Source of the DNA: an uncultured Clostridiaceae bacterium
GTDB lineage: Bacteria; Bacillota; Clostridia; Lachnospirales; Lachnospiraceae
DNA: 64,000 nucleotides
Assembly (NCBI GenBank): GCA_902477765.1
Contig: CABSIM010000003.1
Span: 1-64,000, forward strand
Direction: 5' to 3'
Shown: positions 8,549 to 16,130 of the stretch, piece by piece
How positions within the stretch are numbered: position 1 is the first letter of the stretch
Layout: each line of letters begins with the position of its first letter
Made by a program: the position numbers and the translations under genes
The notes under the pieces: model-generated
What the model saw: only the letters and a program-made list of their open reading frames with translations
The model's database searches: none
What the model was told of the DNA's origin: nothing

Positions 8549-8815
8549 ATGATTTCTAAGGAAAAGAAAGCAGCTCTTATTGCAGAATACGGAAGAAAGC
8601 CGGGCGACACAGGTTCTCCCGAAGTTCAGATCGCAATTCTCACAGCACGCATTTCCGAGCTGACAGAGCATCTGAAGGCTAACCCCAAGGATCATCACTC
8701 CAGACGCGGTCTTCTTATGATGGTAGGTCAGAGACGTGGTCTTCTTGACTATCTGAAGAAAACAGATCTGGAAGGATACCGTGCTCTTATTGAGAAGTTA
8801 GGCATCAGAAAGTAA
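8549..8815 (+). CDS. rpsO: Ribosomal protein S15
   Basis: Primary 30S binding protein that contacts 16S rRNA helices 20-22 and helps bridge to 50S. The 88-residue product is full length and typical: MISKEKKAALIAEYGRKPGDTGSPEVQIA, then the conserved HLKANPKDHHSRRGLLMMV region and the C-terminal LLDYLKKTD. A strong ribosome site (AAGGAGG) precedes the ATG. It has its own promoter upstream and an intrinsic terminator right after, and pnp follows, a very conserved pairing in bacteria. Confidence 0.98.
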   Translation: MISKEKKAALIAEYGRKPGDTGSPEVQIAILTARISELTEHLKANPKDHHSRRGLLMMVGQRRGLLDYLKKTDLEGYRALIEKLGIRK

Positions 8816-8825
8816 CAGCAGATAT

Positions 8826-8863
8826 GAGGGCGGGGGCAGGACGAGTGCCCCGCCCTCGTTTTG
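8826..8863 (+). terminator. Intrinsic terminator after rpsO
   Basis: A perfect 10-bp GC-rich stem (GAGGGCGGGG 8826-8835 with CCCCGCCCTC 8848-8857) is followed by GTTTTG. It lies 10 nt after the rpsO stop. Confidence 0.88.
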
Positions 8864-8869
8864 TAAACA

Positions 8870-8952
8870 AAAGGCGGAAGATAAATCCGAGACCGCTAAA
8901 GCGTACAGGAGCCTATCCTGCATGGTTTAGTAGTTTCGGCTTCTTCTGCTTT
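8870..8952 (+). promoter_or_regulatory. Long imperfect hairpin in the rpsO-pnp gap
   Basis: Three nested stems: outer 8874-8880 with 8943-8949 (7 pairs, one G-U), middle 8887-8902 with 8924-8939 (14 of 16 pairs, two of them G-U), and inner CAGGA 8906-8910 with TCCTG 8916-8920. No T-run follows, so it is not a terminator. In Escherichia coli the pnp leader is an RNase III-cut double-stranded hairpin through which PNPase represses itself; placement and shape here suggest a similar control element. The function is inferred. Confidence 0.5.
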
Positions 8953-8976
8953 AAATATGAGAAAAGGAGATAAGCC

Positions 8977-11178
8977 ATGTTCAAGAGTTTTTCCATGGAA
9001 CTTGCAGGCAGGACCCTGACCGTTGAGGTGGGCCGCGTTGCAAAGCAGGCAAACGGTGCAGCATTCATGCACTATGGGGATACGGTTGTTCTTTCTACCG
9101 CCACCGCATCCGACAAACCCAGGGATGGAATCGATTTCTTCCCGTTAAGCGTAGAATTTGAAGAGAAACTGTATGCCGTGGGCAAGATCCCGGGCGGATT
9201 CACCAAGAGAGAGGGAAAGGCTTCTGAAAATGCGGTTCTTACGGCCCGCGTGATTGACCGTCCCATGCGTCCGCTGTTCCCCAAGGACTACAGAAACGAC
9301 GTGACTCTGGACAATGTGGTCATGTCTGTGGATCCTGACTGCAGCCCGGAACTGACTGCAATGCTGGGTTCCGCCATTGCCACCAGTATTTCCGATATTC
9401 CCTTTGACGGTCCCTGCGCTACGACACAGGTAGGCCTGATCGACGGGGAATTTGTCATTAACCCCACTGCAGCCCAGAAAAAGATTTCCGATCTGGCACT
9501 TACGGTTGCCTCCACAAGGGAAAAGGTCATCATGATCGAGGCCGGAGCCAATGAGGTTCCCGAGGATGTGATGATTGAGGCAATCTTCAAGGCACACAGC
9601 GTGAACCAGGACATCATCCGGTTCATTGACACCATTGTGGCAGAATGCGGAAAACCCAAGCACTCCTATGAAAGCTGCGCGGTTCCGGAAGAACTGTTTG
9701 CGGCAATCCGGGAGATCGTCCCGCCGGCTGAGATGGAAGAGGCTGTTTTCACAGATGACAAGCAGACCCGTGAGGAGAATATCCGTCAGATCACCGCACG
9801 CCTGGAAGAGGCATTTGCTGAAAACGAGGAGTGGCTGCCGTTAATCGGAGATGCTGTTTACCAGTATCAGAAGAAGACAGTCCGTAAGATGATCCTGAAA
9901 GATCACAAGCGTCCTGACGGACGTAAGATCGATGAAATCCGTCCTCTGGCAGCAGAAATCGACATTTTGCCGAGAGTTCACGGTTCCGGCATGTTCACGC
10001 GCGGTCAGACACAGATTCTCAATGCCTGCACCCTGGCGCCCCTTTCCGAGGCACAGAGGCTGGACGGACTGGATGAAAACGAAACCACAAAGAGATATAT
10101 GCATCACTATAATTTCCCGTCCTTCTCCGTCGGTGAGACCAAGCCGTCCAGAGGACCGGGACGCCGCGAAATCGGTCACGGCGCACTGGCAGAGCGTGCC
10201 CTGGTGCCGGTTCTGCCTTCTGAGGAAGAGTTCCCCTATGCGATCCGTACCGTATCCGAGACAATGGAATCCAACGGTTCCACTTCTCAGGCCAGCATCT
10301 GTGCTTCTTCCCTGTCTCTGATGGCAGCAGGTGTGCCCATCAGGACCATGGTGGCAGGTATTTCCTGCGGACTTGTGACAGGTGAGACCGACGATGATTA
10401 TCTGGTTCTGACAGATATTCAGGGACTCGAGGACTTCTTCGGCGATATGGACTTTAAGGTAGGCGGAACCCATAAGGGAATTACGGCGATTCAGATGGAT
10501 ATCAAGATCCATGGTCTGACCCGTCCCATCATTGAGGAAGCCATCAGACGCTGCCGTGAGGCACGTCTCTATATCATGGACAATGTCATGGCTCCGGTGA
10601 TTTCCGAGCCGAGAAAGGAACTGTCCAAATATGCTCCGAAGATCACCCAGATCACCATTGATCCGCAGAAGATCGGCGATGTGGTCGGAAAACAGGGCAA
10701 GGTCATCAACAAGATCATTGAAGAGACCGGCGTGAAGATCGACATTACCGATGACGGCGCCGTTAATGTCTGCGGAACGGATCAGGAGATGATCGACAAG
10801 GCAATTTCCATCATCAGAAACATTGTCACCGAAGTGGAACCGGGCATGATCTTCACAGGAAAAGTAGTCCGCATGATGGACTTCGGCGCCTTCGTGGAAC
10901 TGGCTCCCAACAAGGACGGCATGGTGCATATTTCCAAGCTGTCTGACAAGAGAGTGGCAAAAGTGGAAGACGTGGTGAAAATCGGCGATGAGGTGACTGT
11001 AAGAGTCATCGAAGTGGATCGTATGGGAAGAATCAACCTGACCATGCGTCCGGAAGATATGACGGCTGATCTGGAGAAACTCACAAAACCGGAAAGACGC
11101 GAGAGAAGCGACCGGGGAGAGAGAAGAGACCGCGGAAGCCGTCCCGACAGAAGAGAACAGAAGAAAGACGGCGAATAG
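8977..11178 (+). CDS. pnp: Polyribonucleotide nucleotidyltransferase (PNPase)
   Basis: PNPase degrades RNA 3' to 5' by phosphorolysis within the RNA-turnover machinery. The 733-residue protein carries two RNase PH domains (about 10-230 and 315-545, the second with GTSQASICASSLSLMAAGVP), a KH domain from about residue 558 (IGDVVGKQGKVINKIIEETG) and an S1 domain from about 620 (GKVVRMMDFGAFVEL). The C terminus is an Arg/Asp-rich tail (RRERSDRGERRDRG). The ATG has AAAAGGAG in front. The preceding gap holds a long hairpin likely to affect its mRNA, and a strong terminator follows the stop. Confidence 0.98.
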   Translation: MFKSFSMELAGRTLTVEVGRVAKQANGAAFMHYGDTVVLSTATASDKPRDGIDFFPLSVEFEEKLYAVGKIPGGFTKREGKASENAVLTARVIDRPMRPLFPKDYRNDVTLDNVVMSVDPDCSPELTAMLGSAIATSISDIPFDGPCATTQVGLIDGEFVINPTAAQKKISDLALTVASTREKVIMIEAGANEVPEDVMIEAIFKAHSVNQDIIRFIDTIVAECGKPKHSYESCAVPEELFAAIREIVPPAEMEEAVFTDDKQTREENIRQITARLEEAFAENEEWLPLIGDAVYQYQKKTVRKMILKDHKRPDGRKIDEIRPLAAEIDILPRVHGSGMFTRGQTQILNACTLAPLSEAQRLDGLDENETTKRYMHHYNFPSFSVGETKPSRGPGRREIGHGALAERALVPVLPSEEEFPYAIRTVSETMESNGSTSQASICASSLSLMAAGVPIRTMVAGISCGLVTGETDDDYLVLTDIQGLEDFFGDMDFKVGGTHKGITAIQMDIKIHGLTRPIIEEAIRRCREARLYIMDNVMAPVISEPRKELSKYAPKITQITIDPQKIGDVVGKQGKVINKIIEETGVKIDITDDGAVNVCGTDQEMIDKAISIIRNIVTEVEPGMIFTGKVVRMMDFGAFVELAPNKDGMVHISKLSDKRVAKVEDVVKIGDEVTVRVIEVDRMGRINLTMRPEDMTADLEKLTKPERRERSDRGERRDRGSRPDRREQKKDGE

Positions 11179-11221
11179 GATCCGGGGGGCGCATGCCTCA
11201 GGAAATGACGGCGGAGTATCA

Positions 11222-11255
11222 GGCAGATGCTGCAGATGCGGCATCTGCCTTTTTT
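11222..11255 (+). terminator. Intrinsic terminator after pnp
   Basis: Perfect 9-bp stem GGCAGATGC (11222-11230) / GCATCTGCC (11241-11249), 10-nt loop, then six T (11250-11255). Confidence 0.9.
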
Positions 11256-11320
11256 CGTGTACCAGAAAACGCCGTCCTGCATGCGGTAAGAAAAAAGAAA
11301 AATATATTTTCCGGAAAAGT

Positions 11321-11355
11321 ATTGCATGGAAGAGGATTTCCTAGTAGGATGCAAT
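11321..11355 (+). promoter_or_regulatory. Possible promoter inside an inverted repeat
   Basis: TTGCAT (11322-11327), 17-nt spacer, TAGGAT (11345-11350). The same bases contain a perfect 7-bp inverted repeat, ATTGCAT (11321-11327) and ATGCAAT (11349-11355). It is the best promoter candidate for the small gene at 11455; the repeat may be an operator or chance. The rest of the 11256-11454 gap shows nothing else. Confidence 0.4.
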
Positions 11356-11454
11356 CATCAGGAACCGGATGTCCATATCGCGTCATATCCGGGACGGCGA
11401 AAAGACGGAAACCGGTTCTGATCCCAGCGGAAAAGGGAAAGGGGAGGAATGAGC

Positions 11455-11718
11455 ATGATTACCATCTTCAACAGGAAGGAACTGGCAGTGACCTATTCTC
11501 TGGCGGAAAAATCCCGCATCGAAGACATACTGGCCTTCAACGGGATTCCTTATTATACAAAGGCATCCGGCAGAATGGGGGGACTGGGAGGCTCCCGGGC
11601 CCGCACCGGGTCCATGGGACAGAATATGCAGCTGGAATATGAATACAGGATCTTTGTTCAAAAAAATCAGCTGGAACTGGCGGAGGCCTGCCTGCGAAAA
11701 GGCGGGAACAGAAAATAG
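11455..11718 (+). CDS. Small DUF2007-like protein
   Basis: An 87-residue soluble protein beginning MITIFNRKELAVTYSLAEKSRIEDILAF. The N-terminal half resembles the short ferredoxin-like 'putative signal transducing' DUF2007 family, in which an element (R/V)xxxLxxxGI sits before a strand; here this is IEDILAFNGIPYYTKA. A Gly/Arg-rich loop (GRMGGLGGSRARTGS) follows, then YEYRIFVQKNQLELAEACL. The ATG at 11455 was preferred to 11449 because GGGGAGG at 11440-11446 is correctly spaced only for the second. It lies 9 nt before the AbgB-like gene, so the two are probably co-transcribed. Function unknown; family assignment tentative. Confidence 0.7.
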   Translation: MITIFNRKELAVTYSLAEKSRIEDILAFNGIPYYTKASGRMGGLGGSRARTGSMGQNMQLEYEYRIFVQKNQLELAEACLRKGGNRK

Positions 11719-11727
11719 GAGGTCAAT

Positions 11728-13128
11728 ATGGAAGAAAAAGAAAGAACAGAGCTTTACCGGATGATGTGTGACATCTGGGAATATTCGGAAACAGCGTTTG
11801 AGGAAACGAAATCCTGCAGCCGGATGGTGCAGTTCTTGAAGGAACATGGATTTCAGGTGACGACGCCGGTGGCCGGCATGGACACAGCCTATGTGGGCGT
11901 ATGGGGAAGCGGCAGGCCGGTGATCTGTTTCCTGGCGGAGTATGATGCACTTCATGGCATGAGCCAGCAGGCGGACGTAAGCAGATATACACCGCTGGAA
12001 ACCAGAGAGACGGGGCATGGCTGCGGCCACCATCTTCTGGGGACAGGAGCCATAGGAGCGGCACTTCTCTATAAAGAGTATCTGGAGCGGACTCATGCGT
12101 CAGGAACCGTAAAGATCGTGGGCTGTCCTGCGGAAGAAAGCGGAAGCGGAAAGGCGTATCTGGCACGGGACGGATTCTTTGATGACGCCGATGTGGCCCT
12201 TACCTGGCATCCGTCCAATTTCCATATGGTGGAGACCGGATCCAGCCAGGCATGTATCCAGGCGTTTTTTGAATTTCATGGCGTATCCAGTCATGCGGCT
12301 GCAGCACCCCATCTGGGCCGGAGCGCCCTGGATGCGGTGGAGGTCATGGACGTGGGAGCCAATTATCTGAGGGAACATATGGAACCCGATGAGCGCATCC
12401 ATTATGCCATCATAAACAGCGGCGGGGAATCTCCCAACGTGGTCCAGGCAGAGGCCAGAGTCAAATACCTGGTGAGGTCCACCAGCGCAGCCAAGGTGAA
12501 AAAACTGTATGAAAGAGTCTGTGATGTGGCCAGAGGAGCGGCCCTGATCACAGGGACCACAGTGGATATTGTTTTTGACGAGGGGCTGTATGATACCATG
12601 CCCAATTTTGCGCTGGAAGATGTGCTGAAAGACGCATGGATGAAGGCCGGAGTTCCCGTTTACACCGATGAAGAAAGAGAATATGCCGGACGGTTCAAGG
12701 CCTCTTTCCCGGAAGAGGATCTGTACGGAGACATGCCTGTGGGAGTCACGGACATTATGGCACTGAAGGACCACATGGCCGGGGCGGAACTCTGCGATAT
12801 CTTTGTGGACCGGATTCACTCAGAGGAGTGCTCTCCCGGGTCCACGGATGTGGGAGATGTAAGCTGGGTGCTGCCCACAGCCCAGATCTGTGTGGGCTGT
12901 TACAGCTACGGAGCCGGGGCCCACAGCTGGCAGTGGACGGCCCAGGGGAAATCGTCGATTGCCCTGAAGGGATGCCTGAAGGCCGCAGAAGTTCTGGCAG
13001 ACGCGGCAGTGAGCCTGACAGAACGGCCGGAGCTTCTGGAAAAGGCCAAGGAAGAGTTCCGGAAGAGAATGAAGAACCGCAGATATCAGTGTCTGATTCC
13101 GCCGGAAGTGATGCCTCATCTGCGCTGA
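11728..13128 (+). CDS. M20 amidohydrolase, AbgB-like
   Basis: A 466-residue M20D metallopeptidase. It resembles the B subunit of p-aminobenzoyl-glutamate hydrolase and related N-acyl amino acid hydrolases, which cleave amide bonds using two metal ions. Metal-binding blocks visible are CFLAEYDALHGMSQ, GHGCGHHLLGTGA, the acidic pair in GCPAEESGSGKA, TWHPSNFHMVETGSS, and GAGAHSWQWTAQGKSSI near the C terminus. The internal dimerisation insert lies at about 190-310. The ATG has AATAGGAGGTC in front. The usual AbgA partner and AbgT transporter are absent. The substrate is therefore unclear; a dipeptide or folate breakdown product is a guess. It faces aroM in convergent orientation. Confidence 0.87.
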   Translation: MEEKERTELYRMMCDIWEYSETAFEETKSCSRMVQFLKEHGFQVTTPVAGMDTAYVGVWGSGRPVICFLAEYDALHGMSQQADVSRYTPLETRETGHGCGHHLLGTGAIGAALLYKEYLERTHASGTVKIVGCPAEESGSGKAYLARDGFFDDADVALTWHPSNFHMVETGSSQACIQAFFEFHGVSSHAAAAPHLGRSALDAVEVMDVGANYLREHMEPDERIHYAIINSGGESPNVVQAEARVKYLVRSTSAAKVKKLYERVCDVARGAALITGTTVDIVFDEGLYDTMPNFALEDVLKDAWMKAGVPVYTDEEREYAGRFKASFPEEDLYGDMPVGVTDIMALKDHMAGAELCDIFVDRIHSEECSPGSTDVGDVSWVLPTAQICVGCYSYGAGAHSWQWTAQGKSSIALKGCLKAAEVLADAAVSLTERPELLEKAKEEFRKRMKNRRYQCLIPPEVMPHLR

Positions 13129-13142
13129 TATGACTTTTGGAT

Positions 13143-13190
13143 GAAAGCCGGGCAAAGAGGAACAGGTAAAGGCCTCTGTGTCCGGCTTTC
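13143..13190. terminator. Shared hairpin between convergent genes
   Basis: Stem GAAAGCCGG (13143-13151) / CCGGCTTTC (13182-13190) with a smaller inner AGG/CCT pairing. It sits in the 79-nt gap between the convergent peptidase and aroM and probably ends transcription from both sides, although neither T-run is long. Confidence 0.55.
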
Positions 13191-13207
13191 CGGCAGATCG
13201 TTCCGTA

Positions 13208-13873
13208 TTATGCCAGCTCCCGCAGCAGCCGGGCAATCAGGGTACGGGGCAGGATGACCGGTTTCCGGGTCTGCATGGATGCCATGCGCTTCATTTCCAT
13301 GGTATATCCGATACAGTCCAGAAGAACCAGGTCTGCATCATCCGGAATCGTTTTCAGGGCGGCGGAGACGGCAGCCGGACCGTCATAGGGGGATGCCGCG
13401 GCAACGGTAACACGTGCGGAAAGAGGAGCCCAGCGGGCGGTTACCTGCGGAATCTGATCCGGAGACGGGGTGATGACTGCCAGACGGCACCGGGGGAAAA
13501 TGGCCGGCACCACGGATGTAAGGATACGGCTGGGAAAGATCAGGGGAACATGGGACTGGAATGTTTCCGGGAATTCTCCGGTGCAGAGAAACAGAATCAG
13601 GGAAACTCCCTGCTGTTCCAGATCATGGATACAGTTCTGCAGCCGCGGAAGAATATGGGATTCCCCGAAGGTCACAGAAGTTCCGTCACGGAGACGGGAC
13701 ACCAGGATATGATCGTTTCCTGACGGACGGAAGGCTTCGATTTCTTCCCTGGTGAGTCCGTCCAGACCGCCTGCCTGGATCAGTTCCACGGAACCTTCCA
13801 GAACCGGCAGCATTTCCGGGATCAGATCAGTCCGCGGGGACTGTCCTACGGTAATGGCACCCAGTTTCAGCAT
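13208..13873 (-). CDS. aroM: AroM family protein
   Basis: A 221-residue protein of the AroM family, named after an uncharacterised gene in the aroL region of Escherichia coli and controlled there by TyrR; the biochemical role is unknown. Family blocks: MLKLGAITVGQSPRTDLIPEM at the start, EFPETFQ, PSRILTSVVPAIFP, and DADLVLLDCIGYTMEMK near the C terminus. The ATG at 13873 has AAAGGAGATG upstream; an in-frame GTG at 13891 lies in front of that ribosome site and is rejected. AroM-like genes in Firmicutes often sit beside M20 peptidases, as here; the functional link is not established. Confidence 0.85.
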   Translation of the reverse strand: MLKLGAITVGQSPRTDLIPEMLPVLEGSVELIQAGGLDGLTREEIEAFRPSGNDHILVSRLRDGTSVTFGESHILPRLQNCIHDLEQQGVSLILFLCTGEFPETFQSHVPLIFPSRILTSVVPAIFPRCRLAVITPSPDQIPQVTARWAPLSARVTVAAASPYDGPAAVSAALKTIPDDADLVLLDCIGYTMEMKRMASMQTRKPVILPRTLIARLLRELA

Positions 13874-13972
13874 TGAGACATCTCCTTTCACAAAAAATGC
13901 AGTTTTCGCCTGTCCCGTACGTCCGGGAAAGAACGTCCTGAAACAGACAGAGATTCGCTGTCGTTTTCTTTC

Positions 13973-14001
13973 AGTATAACAGATTCCCGGATGGATTGAA
14001 A
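13973..14001 (-). promoter_or_regulatory. Possible aroM promoter
   Basis: On the minus strand: TTTCAA (14001-13996), 17-nt spacer, TATACT (13978-13973). The -10 is good, the -35 poor. It leaves a leader of about 95 nt. Confidence 0.45.
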
Positions 14002-14114
14002 GAAAATTTCCATGAGAAAAACAGGTTTCAGGAAAAGATGGAAGAAGGACACGCGCAAACAGGCAGGCGTATCATATTCTGGAACTATGAGAGGAATCTG
14101 AAAGGAGCAGTCCT

Positions 14115-14897
14115 TTGGAAAATATCAGAAAAATCATCATTGATGCCGGGCACGGGGGAAGCGACCCGGGAGCAGTCTATAATGGAAGAAAAGAAAAAGA
14201 CGATGTGCTTCAGCTGGCCTTTGACCTGGGCAATGCCCTGGAACGGAGAGGAATTCAGGTGGAGTACACAAGGGTAACGGATGTATATGATTCTCCTGAG
14301 GAGAAAGCAGCCATGGGCAATGAGTCCGGGGCAGACTATTTTGTTTCCATACACAGAAACGCCATGCCGTCTCCCAATTCCGCGTCCGGAATTGAGAATC
14401 TGGTGTTCAAAAACAGCGGGATTCCCGGACTTCTGGGGAAAAATATCGGAGAGGCACTGGCATCGGCGGGATGGACGGATCTGGGGGTAAAGGAACGTCC
14501 GGGGCTTGTGGTGCTGCGCAGCACAAAAATGCCGGCGGTTCTGATTGAAGCCGGATTCATTGACAGTGACAGGGACAATGCTTTTTTTGATGCCAATATG
14601 GCGGCTACGGCAGATGCCATCGCAGATGGGATTCTCAGGACATTTGAGCAGCAGGAACAGATGAACGCAGGAGAACAGCCGGGATTCTATATGGTGCAGA
14701 CCGGTGTGTTCCGGACCAGAGAACTGGCGGACCGGCAGCTGGAGCGTCTGAAATCCCAGGGCTATCCCGGTTTTCTTGTGGCAAAAAACGGACTGTTTTA
14801 TGTGCGGGCGGGCGCGTTCCGTGAACTGGACAATGCAATCCGCATGGAGCAGGAACTGAGAAGAAAAGGGTATAATACAGTCTTAATCCGTACCTGA
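14115..14897 (+). CDS. N-acetylmuramoyl-L-alanine amidase with SPOR domain, CwlC-like
   Basis: Amidase_3 zinc enzyme that cleaves between MurNAc and L-Ala. Motifs: IIIDAGHGGSDPGAV (zinc His), the glutamate region KEKDDVLQLAFDLG, DYFVSIHRNA (zinc His) and AVLIEAGFIDSDRD (catalytic Glu). From about residue 190 a SPOR-type domain follows (FYMVQTGVFRTRELADRQLERL). There is no signal peptide. The start is TTG at 14115 with AAAGGAG 7 nt upstream. This domain order and lack of export signal match Bacillus CwlC, a sporulation amidase made in the mother cell to lyse it. By analogy it may act in mother-cell lysis, which would imply an endospore former; that is inference. Confidence 0.88.
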   Translation: MENIRKIIIDAGHGGSDPGAVYNGRKEKDDVLQLAFDLGNALERRGIQVEYTRVTDVYDSPEEKAAMGNESGADYFVSIHRNAMPSPNSASGIENLVFKNSGIPGLLGKNIGEALASAGWTDLGVKERPGLVVLRSTKMPAVLIEAGFIDSDRDNAFFDANMAATADAIADGILRTFEQQEQMNAGEQPGFYMVQTGVFRTRELADRQLERLKSQGYPGFLVAKNGLFYVRAGAFRELDNAIRMEQELRRKGYNTVLIRT

Positions 14898-14916
14898 CGG
14901 AAAATCCCCGGCGTTC

Positions 14917-14945
14917 TTGCAAAATAGAGACAAATACGGTAAAAT
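14917..14945 (+). promoter_or_regulatory. Sigma-A promoter ahead of the HAD gene
   Basis: TTGCAA (14917-14922), 17-nt spacer, TAAAAT (14940-14945). It ends one base before the left arm of the amidase terminator, so its transcript would start inside that arm. It is the only good promoter candidate for the gene set beginning at 15094. Confidence 0.65.
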
Positions 14946-14981
14946 AAAGGCTGCCGCCGGTACCTGCCGGGGCAGCCTTTT
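14946..14981 (+). terminator. Intrinsic terminator after the amidase
   Basis: Perfect 10-bp stem AAAGGCTGCC (14946-14955) / GGCAGCCTTT (14971-14980) with a CCGG/CCGG inner pairing; the T-run is four bases, mostly inside the stem. Confidence 0.75.
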
Positions 14982-15093
14982 GGAACGGAAGAAAATGATG
15001 CCGAACATGGAAATGCAGATGGCAGCAGAATTTCCGAAAGACGGCGGCATAGAAAGAGACATATGAAAAATAAGGACAGGAGAACAAGCAGTC

Positions 15094-15741
15094 ATGGAGC
15101 AGAAGCAGATCCGCGCAGTGATTTTTGATATGGACGGCGTTATTGTGGACAGCGAGATTGTCTACATGCAGTATCTTTTTGAATTTGCCAGGAAGAAAAA
15201 TCCGGAAGTGGTCATGGAAGACCTGAATCCCATGGTGGGGCTCAGCAGAAAAGACAGCTGGAGTGTTATGGAAAAAGCCATTGGAAACGGACAGACATGG
15301 GAAGAACTGAAGGAAGAATTTTCGAGACTGGATATATACCGCGGAGTGGACTACAGAAAAATCTACCGCCCCGAGGCAGGGGAAACCGTGAGAGAACTGC
15401 GGCGCAGAGGATATGCGGTGGCGCTTGCTTCTTCCACGGGCCCCAGCCTGATTGCCAGAATCATGGAGGAAACAGGCATGCGGTCTGCGTTTGACCTGAT
15501 CGTCAGCGGAAAACAGTTCAGGCAGAGCAAACCCAATCCGGAGATCTATCATTATACGGCAAAGACTCTGGGAGTGCCGGAAGAGGCCTGCTTTGTGCTG
15601 GAAGATTCCACTGTGGGAATTCAGGCGGCGAAAAAGGCAGGGATGACTGTGGCAGCGCTCAGGGATGACCGGTTCGGGTTTGATCAGAGCCCTGCAGACT
15701 ATCACGTGGAGAGGATCTCAGAGATCCTTTCATATTTGTAA
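15094..15741 (+). CDS. HAD-superfamily phosphatase, beta-phosphoglucomutase-like
   Basis: A 215-residue HAD hydrolase of subfamily IA with a helical cap. Motif I is VIFDMDGVIVDSE (nucleophile Asp and general acid Asp), motif II is ALASST, motif III is the Lys in SKPNPEIYHYT, and motif IV is CFVLEDSTVGIQAAKKAGM. Sequence is closest in style to beta-phosphoglucomutases and sugar-phosphate phosphatases, which share the cap; the substrate cannot be told. Ribosome site AGGAGAAC lies upstream. It begins a run of tightly spaced genes through dusB (14 nt to the next gene, then overlaps), so a co-transcribed unit is likely. Confidence 0.9.
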   Translation: MEQKQIRAVIFDMDGVIVDSEIVYMQYLFEFARKKNPEVVMEDLNPMVGLSRKDSWSVMEKAIGNGQTWEELKEEFSRLDIYRGVDYRKIYRPEAGETVRELRRRGYAVALASSTGPSLIARIMEETGMRSAFDLIVSGKQFRQSKPNPEIYHYTAKTLGVPEEACFVLEDSTVGIQAAKKAGMTVAALRDDRFGFDQSPADYHVERISEILSYL

Positions 15742-15755
15742 TTCGGGAGGAAAGC

Positions 15756-16130
15756 ATGGAAAAACAGGAAAAGCGGCAGGAAGAAGAAAAGGTGGTGCTC
15801 TGCGGAGCCAGCTCCTATGAACAGAAATATTACTTCAACGAAAAATTCAGGGCGCTTCCTGAGTCCATAAAAAAAGAACTGCAGATTCTCTGCGTCCTTT
15901 TTACCGAGGATGTGGGAGGAGTTCTGACGCTGGAATTTGAACCGGACGGGACACTGGAATTCCGGGTCCAGGCGGATGACAGTGATTACCTGTTTGATGA
16001 AATCGGAAGCGGGCTGAAGATCAGACAGTACCAGAGAGAAAAGAAAGAACTTCTGGAGGCCCTGGAGCTTTATTACCGGGTGGCCTTCCTGGGAGAAGGA
16101 ACGGAGGCGGATTCAGATGAAAGAAAGTAA
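15756..16130 (+). CDS. Conserved small protein (DUF6145-like)
   Basis: A 124-residue soluble protein with no signal or membrane segment. It reads as a Lys/Glu-rich start, then a compact alpha/beta region: KYYFNEKFRALPESIKKELQILCVLFTEDVGGVLTLEF, an alternating FEPDGTLEFRVQADDSD, and a C-terminal helix with KKELLEALELYYRVAFLG. I believe it matches a small family found in Lachnospiraceae (DUF6145), but this is from memory and uncertain. GGGAGG stands before the ATG. Its end overlaps the next gene by 14 nt, implying coupled translation. Function unknown. Confidence 0.7.
   Translation: MEKQEKRQEEEKVVLCGASSYEQKYYFNEKFRALPESIKKELQILCVLFTEDVGGVLTLEFEPDGTLEFRVQADDSDYLFDEIGSGLKIRQYQREKKELLEALELYYRVAFLGEGTEADSDERK

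Noticed and set aside
13996..14277. 93-codon plus-strand frame over the start of the amidase gene
   Set aside because: It overlaps the amidase in another frame with no ribosome site; the TTG-started frame has all enzyme motifs.
14995..15066. 23-codon open frame (MMPNMEMQMAAE...) ahead of the HAD gene
   Set aside because: Only a weak ribosome site, no membrane or regulatory pattern, and short enough to occur by chance.
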